A stretch of 64,000 nucleotides of DNA, from contig JAHQRK010000008.1 of NCBI GenBank assembly GCA_019828595.1, positions 2,604,001 to 2,668,000 of the forward strand. The letters run 5' to 3'. Below the pieces are notes generated by a model. It was given only the letters and a program-made list of their open reading frames with translations, had not been told where the DNA came from and did no database searches. The translations under genes and the position numbers were made by a program. The stretch comes from Aphanomyces cochlioides (lineage: Eukaryota > Oomycota > Saprolegniomycetes > Saprolegniales > Verrucalvaceae). This document shows, in pieces, positions 27,401 through 42,400 of the stretch (position 1 is its first letter; every line of letters begins with the position of its first letter).

Positions 27401-30400
27401 CCATGATGCGTCATCCCCAAGTGACAGCTGCAGCAGCCATTGTGAAAGACAAGACTCACCTTGTGGGTTATTTTACGCCTCCCACGGTGAACGTGGATGA
27501 GTTGCGAAGTGTGGTTTCGTCGTATTTGCCGGTGTACATGGTACCTGCCGTCTGGGTTCCATTGGAGTCCATGCCTCAAAGCACGAGTGGAAAAACAGAC
27601 CGGTTGGCGTTGGAGGCCATGGATGTGATCGTGGAAGTCGAGACATTGGAGACCGAAGTTGAAAAACGCTTTGCCAACGTATGGTCACAAGTGTTGAATG
27701 TGGACGCAGGCAAAATCGGTCGGACGACGTCGTTTTTCGCTCTGGGAGGCGATTCTATCTCTGCCATCCGCCTTGTTGCAAAGGCAAAACAAGCTGGTTT
27801 CGTTCTGACAAGCTCCTTGGTAATGAAACATTCAACGCTAGATGCGATGCTCCGAGTGGCTAAGCTAGAGCAAGTTGAGTTGTCTGCATCAAAGTCTGAC
27901 AATGTCCATGGCATCGTTCCGTTGACGCCAATCCAACACGCGACGTTCGAACATCCTTGGAAGAATATTCATTTTTGGAATCTGTCGATGACGTTGAAGC
28001 CACGCTCCACCGTCGGACAGTCTGAGCTGGAGGACGCTGTATCCCAATTGGTAGCACATCACGACATGCTTCGAGCACGATTCAGGCACAGTGACGACGA
28101 GGGTTGGTCGCAATATATCCTCCAGAAATCTGAGAGTGGCAGTCCCAATGTTCGTCTCGTGGACATTGGAGGATTTGAAGATCTGGAAGATGCCATTCTT
28201 GAGGTGGAGCGGTCGTTGAATTTGATCAACGGGCCTGTGTATGCAGTGACAGTGTTCGTGACTCCCGAGAATGTGCAGTACTTGCAATTCACAGCCCACC
28301 ATACAATCTTGGATCTCGTGTCATGGCGTGTCCTGATCGACGACTTGGAATCTATTTTGCGTGGCCGACAAATGAGTGCGAAATCAATGTCGTTCAAAGA
28401 ATGGTCCGAATTGTTGAGTGCAAAAGCGCTTGAGTGGGACGGATCGGCGTGGGAAGAATACATGAGCGACGATGTAGTACCTCCGACAGTTCCAAGGTAC
28501 GACTTGTGGCACTTATATTTTCAAACTTAGTTCTCTCTGTAGTCGTGTCTCAGTGAATGCGATTGGTGTGTTGGAGGAAGACATTTCTTCGAAGCTGGAT
28601 CTTGCAAACACAAAGTACGGTACGAACATTCAAGAGTTGGCCCTTGCAGCATTGACGGGGTCGTTGGCCGAGTTACGCGATGCTGACTTGGCTGTAATGC
28701 TTGAGGGTCACGGCCGCGAGCCTTGGTCGAGCGACATTGACATTATGTCGACAGTGGGGTGGTTTACTTGCGAATATCCTGTCAAGTTCACGGCAACCAG
28801 TGATATTGGAGATCTATTGCGCCAAGTGAAACAGAAAGTTCGTGGCGTGCCACACAAGGGTCTGTCTTACGGAGCCATTAAGCATTTAGTCCCTGCGTCT
28901 GAATCAGCACAGAAAATCAAGATGCATCGACGTCACAACATTGGCTTCAACTACATGGGTCGATTCCAGGAGGCGAATTCTCATCAAGGATACTTTGAAA
29001 TGGTGAACGAAACATTCGTACAACAAACAGAAGCCACAGAAATTTCTCGATCTCCAGGAATTTTGTTGCTCGCTCACAATAAAGGCCGACTAGAGTTGTC
29101 TGCGATGATGGAGGACTGGCAGTTCTCTGCTGTCGAATTGGATGCTTGGATGGAATCGTGGGTCAAGTGGATGCGTCGTATTGTTGACCACTGCCTGGAT
29201 CCGTCGACTCTTGGTGGCAAAACGTTGTATGATTTGCCTCTGTTAGGCTCATTGTCTGTGGTGAAAGAAGCAGAGGCTGAACTGGTGAAAACTTTGAATT
29301 TGCGACCAAGTGATGTAGACGATATTTACCCCACGACGCCATTGCAGAGTGGTTTCATTTGGGCGATGCTACAAGATCCATCTGAATACGTGCTACAATC
29401 TGCAATTGATATTCGCGGAGACTTTGATTTTGCGCGTTTCAAAGCGTGTTGGCATGAGTTGGCCCGTCAAACGGATATTCTACGCACAGTGTTTTTGTCG
29501 ACAACACATGGTATTTTCCAGGCGGTAACGAAGGACGATTTATCGGAGTGGCGAATGTTGGACGAAGTTTGGTCGGTGGAAGAAGTGGGAGACCGCTCGG
29601 ATGCCTATTTTGCCGCAGACCGTAGACGTGGATTTTCTCTCGAAAGTCGATCGTTTCAGCGTTTTTGCGGTGTACGTATATCAGGTATAATTGGTGACTA
29701 TGACTTCATGATTTACCGTGTGCTAGATGGCCGTTTGCGCATCTTCTGGACGAAACATCACTCTGTCACGGATGGTTGGTCGTCGCCAATGCTGCTCAAC
29801 AACTTCTTCTCGCTGTGCTATGATGAAGAGACAATGCCTTCAACTCCTTTCAGAAACCATATTGAATGGTTGACAAAGCAGGAGACAGAGAGTAGCAAAG
29901 TGTTTTGGAGAGAATCTTTGAAGAACTTGGACAAGACCACACCTCTTGTCTTCCCAAAGCCAGAGGAATCTCCCATGAATGAAGGAAAATATGCAAATGC
30001 GACAAGTACCGTGCATCTACCCGACTTAAAAGAGGTCTGCAAGCGTCTTGGTACAACAGCGAGTACAATCTTCCGAACGGCTTGGTCTTTGGTGTTGCAG
30101 CAGTACACTCGAAGCGATTACATCAAGTTTGGATCAGTGGTTTCTGGTCGAGACAGTGATGTGGAAGGGGTTGAACAGTATGTGTCCAATGTCTTGACGA
30201 TGTTTAATTCTTTTGTAGAATTATTGGCGTGATGATCAACACTGTCCCCATATTGGTGAATGTGTCACCGTCGTTGACGATTTCACAAGTGATATCAAGT
30301 GTTCATGATTATTCTGTTGATCTTGCGCACCATGGTCACTACAGTTTGTCCGACATCAAGAGTTGGTCGCAGGCAACAATGACAGATGACATCTTCGAGA

Positions 30401-33400
30401 CCATTGTGGCTTACGAAAACTATCCTTCTGTCGAGGAAAAGGCCACTGAAACGCGCTCATATTCCTTCGACATGATAGCAGCTGCTGAAAGCACGGATGC
30501 AAAATTGACGGTGGCAATTGTCCCCGATGATGACGACCATCACATCTTTTTTTCGTACAGCACGAGCGATGTAAGTCCAAGTGTTATCCGAATGCTCCAA
30601 GACCGTTTTGCTGCTGTAATTACCAAGATTACGTGCCAAGAGTGGTTGGACAAGGCGGTGATTGATTTGGACGAGCCTTGCGATTACGAGCGATTGATTT
30701 TACAAACAAGTTGCTATGGTCCATCCAATCCTCTGCCTTACGAGTTGTTGCACCACGCGTTTGAAGAGCGAGCGGCCAAGAAGCCCCATTTGTTGGCCGT
30801 CGAATACGAAGGAAAGAGTATTACATATGGAGAGTTGAACGACCAGGCGACGACGTTGGCTCATGAGTTGGTGTCTTTGGGCGTTGGCGTCGGAAGCCGA
30901 GTGGCTGTGGTGATGGAGCGGTGTTTGGAATTTCCGATTGGTTTGTTGGCAGTGTTGAAAGCCGGAGGGTCGATGATGCCGCTGGACGCCACGTTCCCAG
31001 CGAACCGTTTGACGTTTATGTTGGGCGATGCGAATGCGTCTGTGGTGCTGACGACTGAGCAGTACCGAGCTCAGGTGGAAGCATTGACTTTGGATATTCC
31101 GGTGGTGTATGTTAGCTCGACTGAGTTGGCAGCATCCCAGAAGACGATGGCTTTGATTTCACCGGCGACCCGTGATGACGAAGGCTTTGTTGTTTATACA
31201 TCGGGCTCAACAGGACGGCCAAAGGGTGTTCCTGTGCATCATGGAGGCGCTGTGAATACCATCTTTGCTTCATCAAACGCTACGTTTGGCGAGGGATTTC
31301 GTGTTGCACAAGTATTTTCTGTCGCTTTCGATGGTTGTCAACTAGATGTTTGGTGTACACTTTCCAATGGGGGTGCATTAATTTTACGTGGTGACAATTT
31401 GTTGGACACTTTATCCTCGGTGGATAGTTTTCTCATCACGCCAACAGCACTGGGCCTTTTGCAAAGTCCTTCGTTGTTCCCGAGGCTGAAATTTATTGGC
31501 TTAGCTGGTGAACCTGTACCCTCTTCTTTGAAAGACCTGTGGGCACCGTTTGTCTCGGTGGTAAATAAATATGGCCCTACAGAGTGTGCCATGGTGACTC
31601 ATGAAAATTTCTTAAAAATTGACGAATCTGTCTCAGTCGGAAAACAACATCCAAACGTAAATTGCTACATTTTGGACAACGTTATGCGACCTGTTCCTGT
31701 CGGTGTGGTTGGCGAGATATACTTGGGGGGTATCTGTGTCTCCCCTGGATACATCAATTTACCCGAACAAACTGCCGAACGCTTCTTGGACGATCCGTTT
31801 GTGTCTGGTGGTGGTCGAATGTTTCGAACAGGAGATTTCGGCCGATTGCTCCCAAATGGAAACTTCGAAGTGCTAGGTCGAAAAGATAGTCAAGTGAAAT
31901 TGAAAGGGTACCGTATCGAGTTGGAAGAAATCGGCGAAGCCATGATGCGTCATCCCCAAGTGACAGCTGCAGCAGCCATTGTGAAAGACAAGACTCACCT
32001 TGTGGGTTATTTTACGCCTCCCACGGTGAACGTGGATGAGTTGCGAAGTGTGGTCTCGTCGTATTTGCCGGTGTATATGGTCCCTGCCGTCTGGGTTCCA
32101 TTGGAATCTATGCCACAAAATGTGAACGGCAAGACGGACCGGTTGGCGTTGGAGGCCATGGATGTGACCGTGGAAGTCGAGTCATTGGAGACAGAAGTTG
32201 AAATTCAGCTGGCGACTGTTTGGTCAAAAGTTTTGGACGTTGACGTGAGTGAAATTGGCCGCAATACGTCTTTCTTTGCGTTGGGTGGTGACTCTTTGTC
32301 CATCATCAAGGTAGTGGCAGCTTGTCGTCAAGTTGGACTATCGATCACGGTGGCTCAATTGTTCAAGGAGCCAATCTTACGTCAAGCAGCTGCAATTTGT
32401 GGTCGCGAAACAGCTATGGAGTGGCCCGCAGTCGTAATGTCTGATTCAGTGTTGGAGGAAGTCGCCGAAGACTGGTCAAGTATTTTGAGCTTGAACGAGT
32501 ACATGGTGTACCCCGTGACTCCCCTGCAAGCAGGTATGTTGTACTCCACAACGACAGACCGAACGGCGTATGTGATGCAACACACGTTTGACCTCGATGA
32601 AGCGTTGACGTTTGAGATGGTATCGAATGGATTTCTCCGTCTTGCCGAGCAGCATGAGATTCTACGAACGACGTTTGTGTCGCTGCAGTCTGGTTTGGTC
32701 CAAATTATCCGACGAGACACGGTTGGACATGTTGTTCGCCATGAGACTGTATCGCGATTGGAAGATTTTTTGAAAGTAGATCATGATCGTGGGTTTGAAC
32801 TCGGCGATCTGTTCTTTGTTCGATTGACCACGGTGTCGGATGATGTCGGAAGATATGCAGTGCTGACAATCCACCACACATTGTACGACGGATGGTCCCT
32901 TCCATTATTAGTGTCGGATCTCATGGAGGCTTTCCACGGCAGGCCTGTTTCTCCACGACCAAGCTTCCGAAGTTTGGTGGACTATATCCAAGCGCAGGAC
33001 GAAGAGCGTACCCGTGTATACTGGCAAACAACATTGTCAGATGCAACTCCATCGATTTTGGTGTCGCCAAATAGCCAAGGCGTGATTGAAAGTGATGAAA
33101 TTGTATCCTCACTACACTTTGAAGTACCAGTTAGTGTATTGACTCAAGCTGCGAAGAATGCAGGCGTAACGCTGGCCACGCTGACCAAGTTTGCATGGGC
33201 TGCGACTCTTCGCAAATTCTTGCGACAAAGCGACATTGTCATGGGTCAAGTCATGTCAAATCGAAGTATTCCAGTGAAAGGAATCGAACGGTAGGAAATA
33301 CTTTGTCCTTTGGGTGTTGAGTGAAATGTGTGTAGGATGTTGGGTGCCACTCTGAGCACCGTACCATGTCGAGTCAAATTGGATGACACTAAGTCAGTAC

Positions 33401-36400
33401 TATCTCTTCTTCAAACACTACAGGCAGATCAAGGATCTCTGCTGGCACATTCTCATGCAAATTTGGTTGATATTAAGAAATGGAGTGGGGTTGGTCAAGA
33501 GTTATTCGACACATTATTCGTGTTCCAGCAAATGAATGAGCATTCAACAGATACGTCATCAAAATCTCAAGATATTGTTACGACAGAAGTACGATTGTCC
33601 GCACACTACGCGTTTGAGTTATTATTGTTTGTTCAAGATTCATCTTTGCATATCGAAGCACTGGCTGATTACACTAAAGTGCCGGTACATCAAGCGCATT
33701 GGGTTATGGAAGAATTCAAGTTTACCCTGGATCAGGCGGTTTGCGCAATTGAATCTCAAAGCACTCCATCTGCCTTGTGGAATCTATCTTCAGTGCACAT
33801 GCAAAAGATCCACGAGTCATCGTTCGGACGTCAAGTGCCTCTGCCTTACGAGTTGTTGCACCACGCGTTTGAAGAGCGAGCGGCCAAGAAGCCCCATTTG
33901 TTGGCCGTCGAATACGAAGGAAAGAGTATTACATATGGAGAGTTGAACGACCAGGCGACGACGTTGGCTCATGAGTTGGTGTCTTTGGGCGTTGGCGTCG
34001 GAAGCCGAGTGGCTGTGGTGATGGAGCGGTGTTTGGAATTTCCGATTGGTTTGTTGGCAGTGTTGAAAGCCGGAGGGTCGATGATGCCGCTGGACGCCAC
34101 GTTCCCAGCGAACCGTTTGACGTTTATGTTGGGCGATGCGAATGCGTCTGTGGTGGTGACGACTGAGCAGTACCGAGCTCAGGTGGAAGCATTGACTTTG
34201 GATATTCCGGTGGTGTATGTTAGCTCGACTGAGTTGGCAGCATCCCAGAAGACGATGGCTTTGATTTCACCGGCGACACGCAACGACGAAGCGTATGTTG
34301 TGTACACATCAGGCTCAACAGGACGGCCAAAAGGTGTTCCTGTGCTACACCTGGGCATTATGAACACAGTTGTGTTTTCGTGTAATGAAATGTTTGCAGA
34401 AGGAATGCGCGTTGCTCAAGTTTTGGCCATTGGATTTGATGGATGTCAGCTTGATGTATGGAGTTCTTTGTCCTTTGGAGCTTGTCTGGTTTTGCGTGGA
34501 CGCGATTTGTTCGAGACTATAGCAACAGTGAACACAATGGTGTGCACACCAACAGCTTTGAATGTATTAGGGTCCCCTGCGAATTATCCCAACATGAAGT
34601 TCGTCGCCGTTGCTGGTGAACCGATATCTACGTCTTTGAAGAATAGATGGGCCCCGCACATCACCTTAATGAACCGCTATGGACCGACTGAATGCTCGGT
34701 CGAGACGCACGAAACAGTCCTAATCAAAGACAAGACCATCCATGTGGGCAAACCACTTGATAATGTAAACACATATATCCTAGACAACGGCATGCGACCT
34801 GTTCCTGTCGGTGTGGTTGGCGAGATATACTTGGGGGGTATCTGTGTCTCTCCTGGATACATCAATTTACCCGAACAAACTGCCGAACGCTTCTTGGACG
34901 ATCCGTTTGTGTCTGGTGGTGGTCGAATGTTTCGAACAGGAGATTTCGGCCGATTGCTCCCAAATGGAAACTTCGAAGTGCTAGGTCGAAAAGATAGTCA
35001 AGTGAAATTGAAAGGGTACCGTATCGAGTTGGAAGAAATCGGCGAAGCCATGATGCGTCATCCCCAAGTGACAGCTGCAGCAGCCATTGTGAAAGACAAG
35101 ACTCACCTTGTGGGTTATTTTACGCCTCCCACGGTGAACGTGGATGAGTTGCGAAGTGTGGTCTCGTCGTATTTGCCGGTGTATATGGTCCCTGCCGTCT
35201 GGGTTCCATTGGAATCTATGCCACAAAATGTGAACGGCAAGACGGACCGGTTGGCGTTGGAGGCCATGGATGTGACCGTGGAAGTCGAGTCATTGGAGAC
35301 AGAAGTTGAAATTCAGCTGGCGACTGTTTGGTCAAAAGTTTTGGACGTTGACGTGAGTGAAATTGGCCGCAATACGTCTTTCTTTGCGTTGGGTGGTGAC
35401 TCTTTGTCCATCATCAAGGTAGTGGCAGCTTGTCGTCAAGTTGGACTATCGATCACGGTGGCTCAATTGTTCAAGGAGCCAATCTTACGTCAAGCAGCTG
35501 CAATTTGTGGTCGCGAAACAGCTATGGAGTGGCCCGCAGTCGTAATGTCTGATTCAGTGTTGGAGGAAGTCGCCGAAGACTGGTCAAGTATTTTGAGCTT
35601 GAACGAGTACATGGTGTACCCCGTGACTCCCCTGCAAGCAGGTATGTTGTACTCCACAACGACAGACCGAACGGCGTATGTGATGCAACACACGTTTGAC
35701 CTCGATGAAGCGTTGACGTTTGAGATGGTATCGAATGGATTTCTCCGTCTTGCCGAGCAGCATGAGATTCTACGAACGACGTTTGTGTCGCTGCAGTCTG
35801 GTTTGGTCCAAATTATCCGACGAGACACGGTTGGACATGTTGTTCGCCATGAGACTGTATCGCGATTGGAAGATTTTTTGAAAGTAGATCATGATCGTGG
35901 GTTTGAACTCGGCGATCTGTTCTTTGTTCGATTGACCACGGTGTCGGATGATGTCGGAAGATATGCAGTGCTGACAATCCACCACACATTGTACGACGGA
36001 TGGTCCCTTCCATTATTAGTGTCGGATCTCATGGAGGCTTTCCACGGCAGGCCTGTTTCTCCACGACCAAGCTTCCGAAGTTTGGTGGACTATATCCAAG
36101 CGCAGGACGAAGAGCGTACCCGTGTATACTGGCAAACAACATTGTCAGATGCAACTCCATCGATTTTGGTGTCGCCAAATAGCCAAGGCGTGATTGAAAG
36201 TGATGAAATTGTATCCTCACTACACTTTGAAGTACCAGTTAGTGTATTGACTCAAGCTGCGAAGAATGCAGGCGTAACGCTGGCCACGCTGACCAAGTTT
36301 GCATGGGCTGCGACTCTTCGCAAATTCTTGCGACAAAGCGACATTGTCATGGGTCAAGTCATGTCAAATCGAAGTATTCCAGTGAAAGGAATCGAACGGT

Positions 36401-39400
36401 AGGAAATACTTTGTCCTTTGGGTGTTGAGTGAAATGTGTGTAGGATGTTGGGTGCCACTCTGAGCACCGTACCATGTCGAGTCAAATTGGATGACACTAA
36501 GTCAGTACTATCTCTTCTTCAAACACTACAGGCAGATCAAGGATCTCTGCTGGCACATTCTCATGCAAATTTGGTTGATATTAAGAAATGGAGTGGGGTT
36601 GGTCAAGAGTTATTCGACACATTATTCGTGTTCCAGCAAATGAATGAGCATTCAACAGATACGTCATCAAAATCTCAAGATATTGCTACAACTGAATTGC
36701 GATCCTCGACACATTACGTGTTTGAATTGGAGCTGTTTGTTCACGGCACGACCCTGTTTGCCGAGGCAATGATAAACTTTGCTTTGATATCGGCACATCA
36801 AGCGCATTGGGTTATGGAAGAATTCAAGTTTACCCTGGATCAGGCGGTTTGCGCAATTGAATCTCAAAGCACTCCATCTGCCTTGTGGAATCTATCTTCA
36901 GTGCACATGCAAAAGATCCACGAGTCATCGTTCGGACGTCAAGTGCCTCTGCCTTACGAGTTGTTGCACCACGCGTTTGAAGAGCGAGCGGCCAAGAAGC
37001 CCCATTTGTTGGCCGTCGAATACGAAGGAAAGAGTATTACATATGGAGAGTTGAACGACCAGGCGACGACGTTGGCTCATGAGTTGGTGTCTTTGGGCGT
37101 TGGCGTCGGAAGCCGAGTGGCTGTGGTGATGGAGCGGTGTTTGGAATTTCCGATTGGTTTGTTGGCAGTGTTGAAAGCCGGAGGGTCGATGATGCCGCTG
37201 GACGCCACGTTCCCAGCGAACCGTTTGACGTTTATGTTGGGCGATGCGAATGCGTCTGTGGTAGTGACGACTGAGCAGTACCGAGCTCAGGTGGAAGCAT
37301 TGACTTTGGATATTCCGGTGGTGTATGTTAGCTCGACTGAGTTGGCAGCATCCCAGAAGACGATGGCTTTGATTTCACCGGCGACACGCAACGACGAAGC
37401 GTACGTTGTGTATACGTCTGGATCATCAGGTAGACCAAAAGGTGTTCCTGTTCTACACAGGGGAGTTGTCAATGCTATATTGTCATCGTCAAAGGTAATG
37501 TTTGCTGAAGAATTCCGAGTTGCTCAACTTCTATCGATATCGTTTGATGGATGTCAACTGGACACGTGGAGTGCTTTGTCAAATGGAGCCGCTTTGGTTC
37601 TTCGTGGTGATGATATCACGGAGGTCGTAACATCTGTACACAGTGTTCTTATTACACCAACAGCATTGAGTCTTCTTGGACACCCCGCGAATTTCCCAAG
37701 TCTGAAGTTCGTTGCAGTGGGTGGGGAGAAAATAACAGTGCAGTTAAGAGATTTATGGGCCCCACACGTTACCCTTATGAACAAGTACGGGCCGAGTGAG
37801 TGTGCGATTGTGTCCCACGAAAACCATCTCCAAGTGGATTCAGCTATTTCTGTTGGCAGAACATTGGATAACATTCATTGCTACATTTTGGACAACGTTA
37901 TGCGACCTGTTCCTGTCGGTGTGGTTGGCGAGATACACCTTGGGGGTATCTGTGTCTCTCCTGGATACATCAATTTACCCGAACAAACTGCCGAACGCTT
38001 CTTGGACGATCCGTTTGTGTCTGGTGGTGGTCGAATGTTTCGAACAGGAGATTTCGGCCGATTGCTCCCAAATGGAAACTTCGAAGTGCTAGGTCGAAAA
38101 GATAGTCAAGTGAAATTGAAAGGGTACCGTATCGAGTTGGAAGAAATCGGCGAAGCCATGATGCGTCATCCCCAAGTGACAGCTGCAGCAGCCATTGTGA
38201 AAGACAAGACTCACCTTGTGGGTTATTTTACGCCTCCCACGGTGAACGTGGATGAGTTGCGAAGTGTGGTTTCGTCGTATTTGCCGGTGTACATGGTACC
38301 TGCCGTCTGGGTTCCATTGGAATCCATGCCTCAAAGCACGAGTGGAAAAACAGACCGGTTGGCGTTGGAGGCCATGGATGTGATTGTGGAAGTCGAGTCA
38401 TTGGAGACCGAAGTTGAAAAACGCTTTGCCATCGTGTGGTCACAAGTACTCAAGGTTGACGCAAGCAAAATCGGTCGGACGACGTCGTTTTTCGCTCTGG
38501 GAGGCGATTCTATCTCTGCCATCCGCCTTGTTGCAAAGGCAAAACAAGCTGGTTTCGTTTTGACAAGCTCCTTGGTGATGAAACATTCAACGCTAGATGC
38601 GATGCTCCGAGTGGCTAAGCTAGAGCAAGTTGAGTTGTCTGCATCAAAGTCTGACAATGTCCATGGCATCGTTCCGTTGACGCCAATCCAACACGCGACG
38701 TTCGAACATCCTTGGAAGAATATTCATTTTTGGAATCTGTCGATGACGTTGAAGCCACGCTCCACCGTCGGACTGTCTGAGCTGGAGGACGCTGTATCCC
38801 AATTGGTAGCTCATCACGACATGCTTCGAGCACGATTCAGGCACAGTGACGACGAGGGTTGGTCGCAATATATCCTCCAGAAATCTGAGAGTGGCAGTCC
38901 CAATGTTCGTCTCGTGGACATTGGAGGATTTGAAGATCTGGAAGATGCCATTCTTGAGGTGGAGCGGTCGTTGAATTTGATCAACGGGCCTGTGTATGCA
39001 GTGACAGTGTTCGTGACTCCCGAGAATGTGCAGTACTTGCAATTCACAGCCCACCATACAATCTTGGATCTCGTGTCATGGCGTGTCCTGATCGACGACT
39101 TGGAATCTATTTTGCGTGGCCGACAAATGAGTGCGAAATCAATGTCGTTCAAAGAATGGTCCGAATTGTTGAGTGCAAAAGCGCTTGAGTGGGACGGATC
39201 GGCGTGGGAAGAATACATGAGCGACGATGTAGTATCTCCGACAGTTCCAAGGTACGACTTGTGGCACTTATATTTTCAAACTTAGTTCTCTCTGTAGTCG
39301 TGTCTCAGTGAATGCGATTGGTGTGTTGGAGGAAGACATTTCTTCGAAGCTGGATCTTGCAAACACAAAGTACGGTACGAACATTCAAGAGTTGGCCCTT

Positions 39401-42400
39401 GCAGCATTGACGGGGTCGTTGGCCGAGTTACGCGATGCTGACTTGGCTGTAATGCTTGAGGGTCACGGCCGCGAGCCTTGGTCGAGCGACATTGACATTA
39501 TGTCGACAGTGGGGTGGTTTACTTGCGAATATCCTGTCAAGTTCACGGCAACCAGTGATATTGGAGATCTATTGCGCCAAGTGAAACAGAAAGTTCGTGG
39601 CGTGCCACACAAGGGTCTGTCTTACGGAGCCATTAAGCATTTAGTCCCTGCGTCTGAATCAGCACAGAAAATCAAGATGCATCGACGTCACAACATTGGC
39701 TTCAACTACATGGGTCGATTCCAGGAGGCGAGTTCCGGTAATGGATACCTTGAAATGATGCACGGATTATCAGTGCCTCAGTTCGCCGGTGACGAAACTC
39801 CGCTATCAACAGGAATACTCTTGTTGTCTCACAATGAAGGTAAACTGATGTTATCTGCGATGATGGAGGACTGGCAGTTCTCTGCTGTCGAATTGGATGC
39901 TTGGATGGAATCGTGGGTCAAGTGGATGCGTCGTATTGTTGACCACTGCCTGGATCCGTCGACTCTTGGTGGCAATACGTTGTATGATTTGCCTCTGTTA
40001 GGCTCATTGTCTGTGGTGAAAGAAGCAGAGGCTGAACTGGTGAAAACTTTGAATTTGCGACCAAGTGATGTAGACGATATTTACCCCACGACGCCATTGC
40101 AGAGTGGTTTCATTTGGGCGATGCTACAAGATCCATCTGAATACGTGCTACAATCTGCAATTGATATTCGCGGAGACTTTGATTTTGCGCATTTCAAAGC
40201 GTGTTGGCATGAGTTGGCCCGTCAAACGGATATTCTACGCACAGTGTTTTTGTCGACAACACATGGTATTTTCCAGGCGGTAACGAAGGACGATTTATCG
40301 GAGTGGCGAATGTTGGACGAAGTTTGGTCGGTGGAAGAAGTGGGAGACCGCTCGGATGCCTATTTTGCCGCAGACCGTAGACGTGGATTTTCTCTCGAAA
40401 GTCGATCGTTTCAGCGTTTTTGCGGTGTACGTATATCAGGTATAATTGGTGACTATGACTTCATGATTTACCGTGTGCTAGATGGCCGTTTGCGCATCTT
40501 CTGGACGAAACATCACTCTGTCACGGATGGTTGGTCGTCGCCAATGCTGCTCAACAACTTCTTCTCGCTGTGCTATGATGAAGAGACAATGCCTACAACT
40601 CCTTTCAGAAACCATATTGAATGGTTGACAAAGCAGGATACAGAGAGTAGCAAAGTGTTTTGGAGAGAATCTTTGAAGAACTTGGACAAGACCACACCTC
40701 TTGTCTTCCCAAAGCCAGAGGAATCTCCCATGAATGAAGGAAAATATGCAAATGCGACAAGTACCGTGCATCTACCCGACTTAAAAGAGGTCTGCAAGCG
40801 TCTTGGTACAACAGCGAGTACAATCTTCCGAACGGCTTGGTCTTTGGTGTTGCAGCAGTACACTCGAAGCGATTACATCAAGTTTGGATCAGTGGTTTCT
40901 GGTCGAGACAGTGATGTGGAAGGGGTTGAACAGTATGTGTCCAATGTCTTGACGATGTTTAATTCTTTTGTAGAATTATTGGCGTGATGATCAACACTGT
41001 CCCCATATTGGTGAATGTGTCACCGTCGTTGACGATTTCACAAGTGATATCAAGTGTTCATGATTATTCTGTTGATCTTGCGCACCATGGTCACTACAGT
41101 TTGTCCGACATCAAGAGTTGGTCGCAGGCAACAATGACAGATGACATCTTCGAGACCATTGTGGCTTACGAAAACTATCCTTCTGTCGAGGAAAAGGCCA
41201 CTGAAACGCGCTCATATTCCTTCGACATGATAGCAGCTGCTGAAAGCACGGATGCAAAATTGACGGTGGCAATTGTCCCCGATGATGACGACCATCACAT
41301 CTTTTTTTCGTACAGCACGAGCGATGTAAGTCCAAGTGTTATCCGAATGCTCCAAGACCGTTTTGCTGCTGTAATTACCAAGATTACGTGCCAAGAGTGG
41401 TTGGACAAGGCGGTGATTGATTTGGACGAGCCTTGCGATTACGAGCGATCGATTTTACAAACAAGTTGCTATGGTCCATCCAATCCTCTGCCTTACGAGT
41501 TGTTGCACCACGCGTTTGAAGAGCGAGCGGCCAAGAAGCCCCATTTGTTGGCCGTCGAATACGAAGGAAAGAGTATTACATATGGAGAGTTGAACGACCA
41601 GGCGACGACGTTGGCTCATGAGTTGGTGTCTTTGGGCGTTGGCGTCGGAAGCCGAGTGGCTGTGGTGATGGAGCGGTGTTTGGAATTTCCGATTGGTTTG
41701 TTGGCAGTGTTGAAAGCCGGAGGGTCGATGATGCCGCTGGACGCCACGTTCCCAGCGAACCGTTTGACGTTTATGTTGGGCGATGCGAATGCGTCTGTGG
41801 TAGTGACGACTGAGCAGTACCGAGCTCAGGTGGAAGCATTGACTTTGGATATTCCGGTGGTGTATGTTAGCTCGACTGAGTTGGCAGCATCCCAGAAGAC
41901 GATGGCTTTGATTTCACCGGCGACACGCAACGACGAAGCGTACGTTGTGTATACGTCTGGACCATCAGGTAGACCAAAAGGTGTTCCTGTTCTACACAGG
42001 GGAGTTGTCAATGCTATATTGTCATCGTCAAAGGTAATGTTTGCTGAAGAATTCCGAGTTGCTCAACTTCTATCGATATCGTTTGATGGATGTCAACTGG
42101 ACACGTGGAGTGCTTTGTCAAATGGAGCCGCTTTGGTTCTTCGTGGTGATGATATCACGGAGGTCGTAACATCTGTACACAGTGTTCTTATTACACCAAC
42201 AGCATTGAGTCTTCTTGGACACCCCGCGAATTTCCCAAGTCTGAAGTTCGTTGCAGTGGGTGGGGAGAAAATAACAGTGCAGTTAAGAGATTTATGGGCC
42301 CCACACGTTACCCTTATGAACAAGTACGGGCCGAGTGAGTGTGCGATTGTGTCCCACGAAAACCATCTCCAAGTGGATTCAGCTATTTCTGTTGGCAGAA

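Noticed and set aside
29675..29735. Treating the 14-residue segment before HHSVTDG as a genuine insertion loop
   Set aside because: Splice sites, position and alignment to C4/C7, where the same place holds a frame-breaking intron, favour an in-frame intron.
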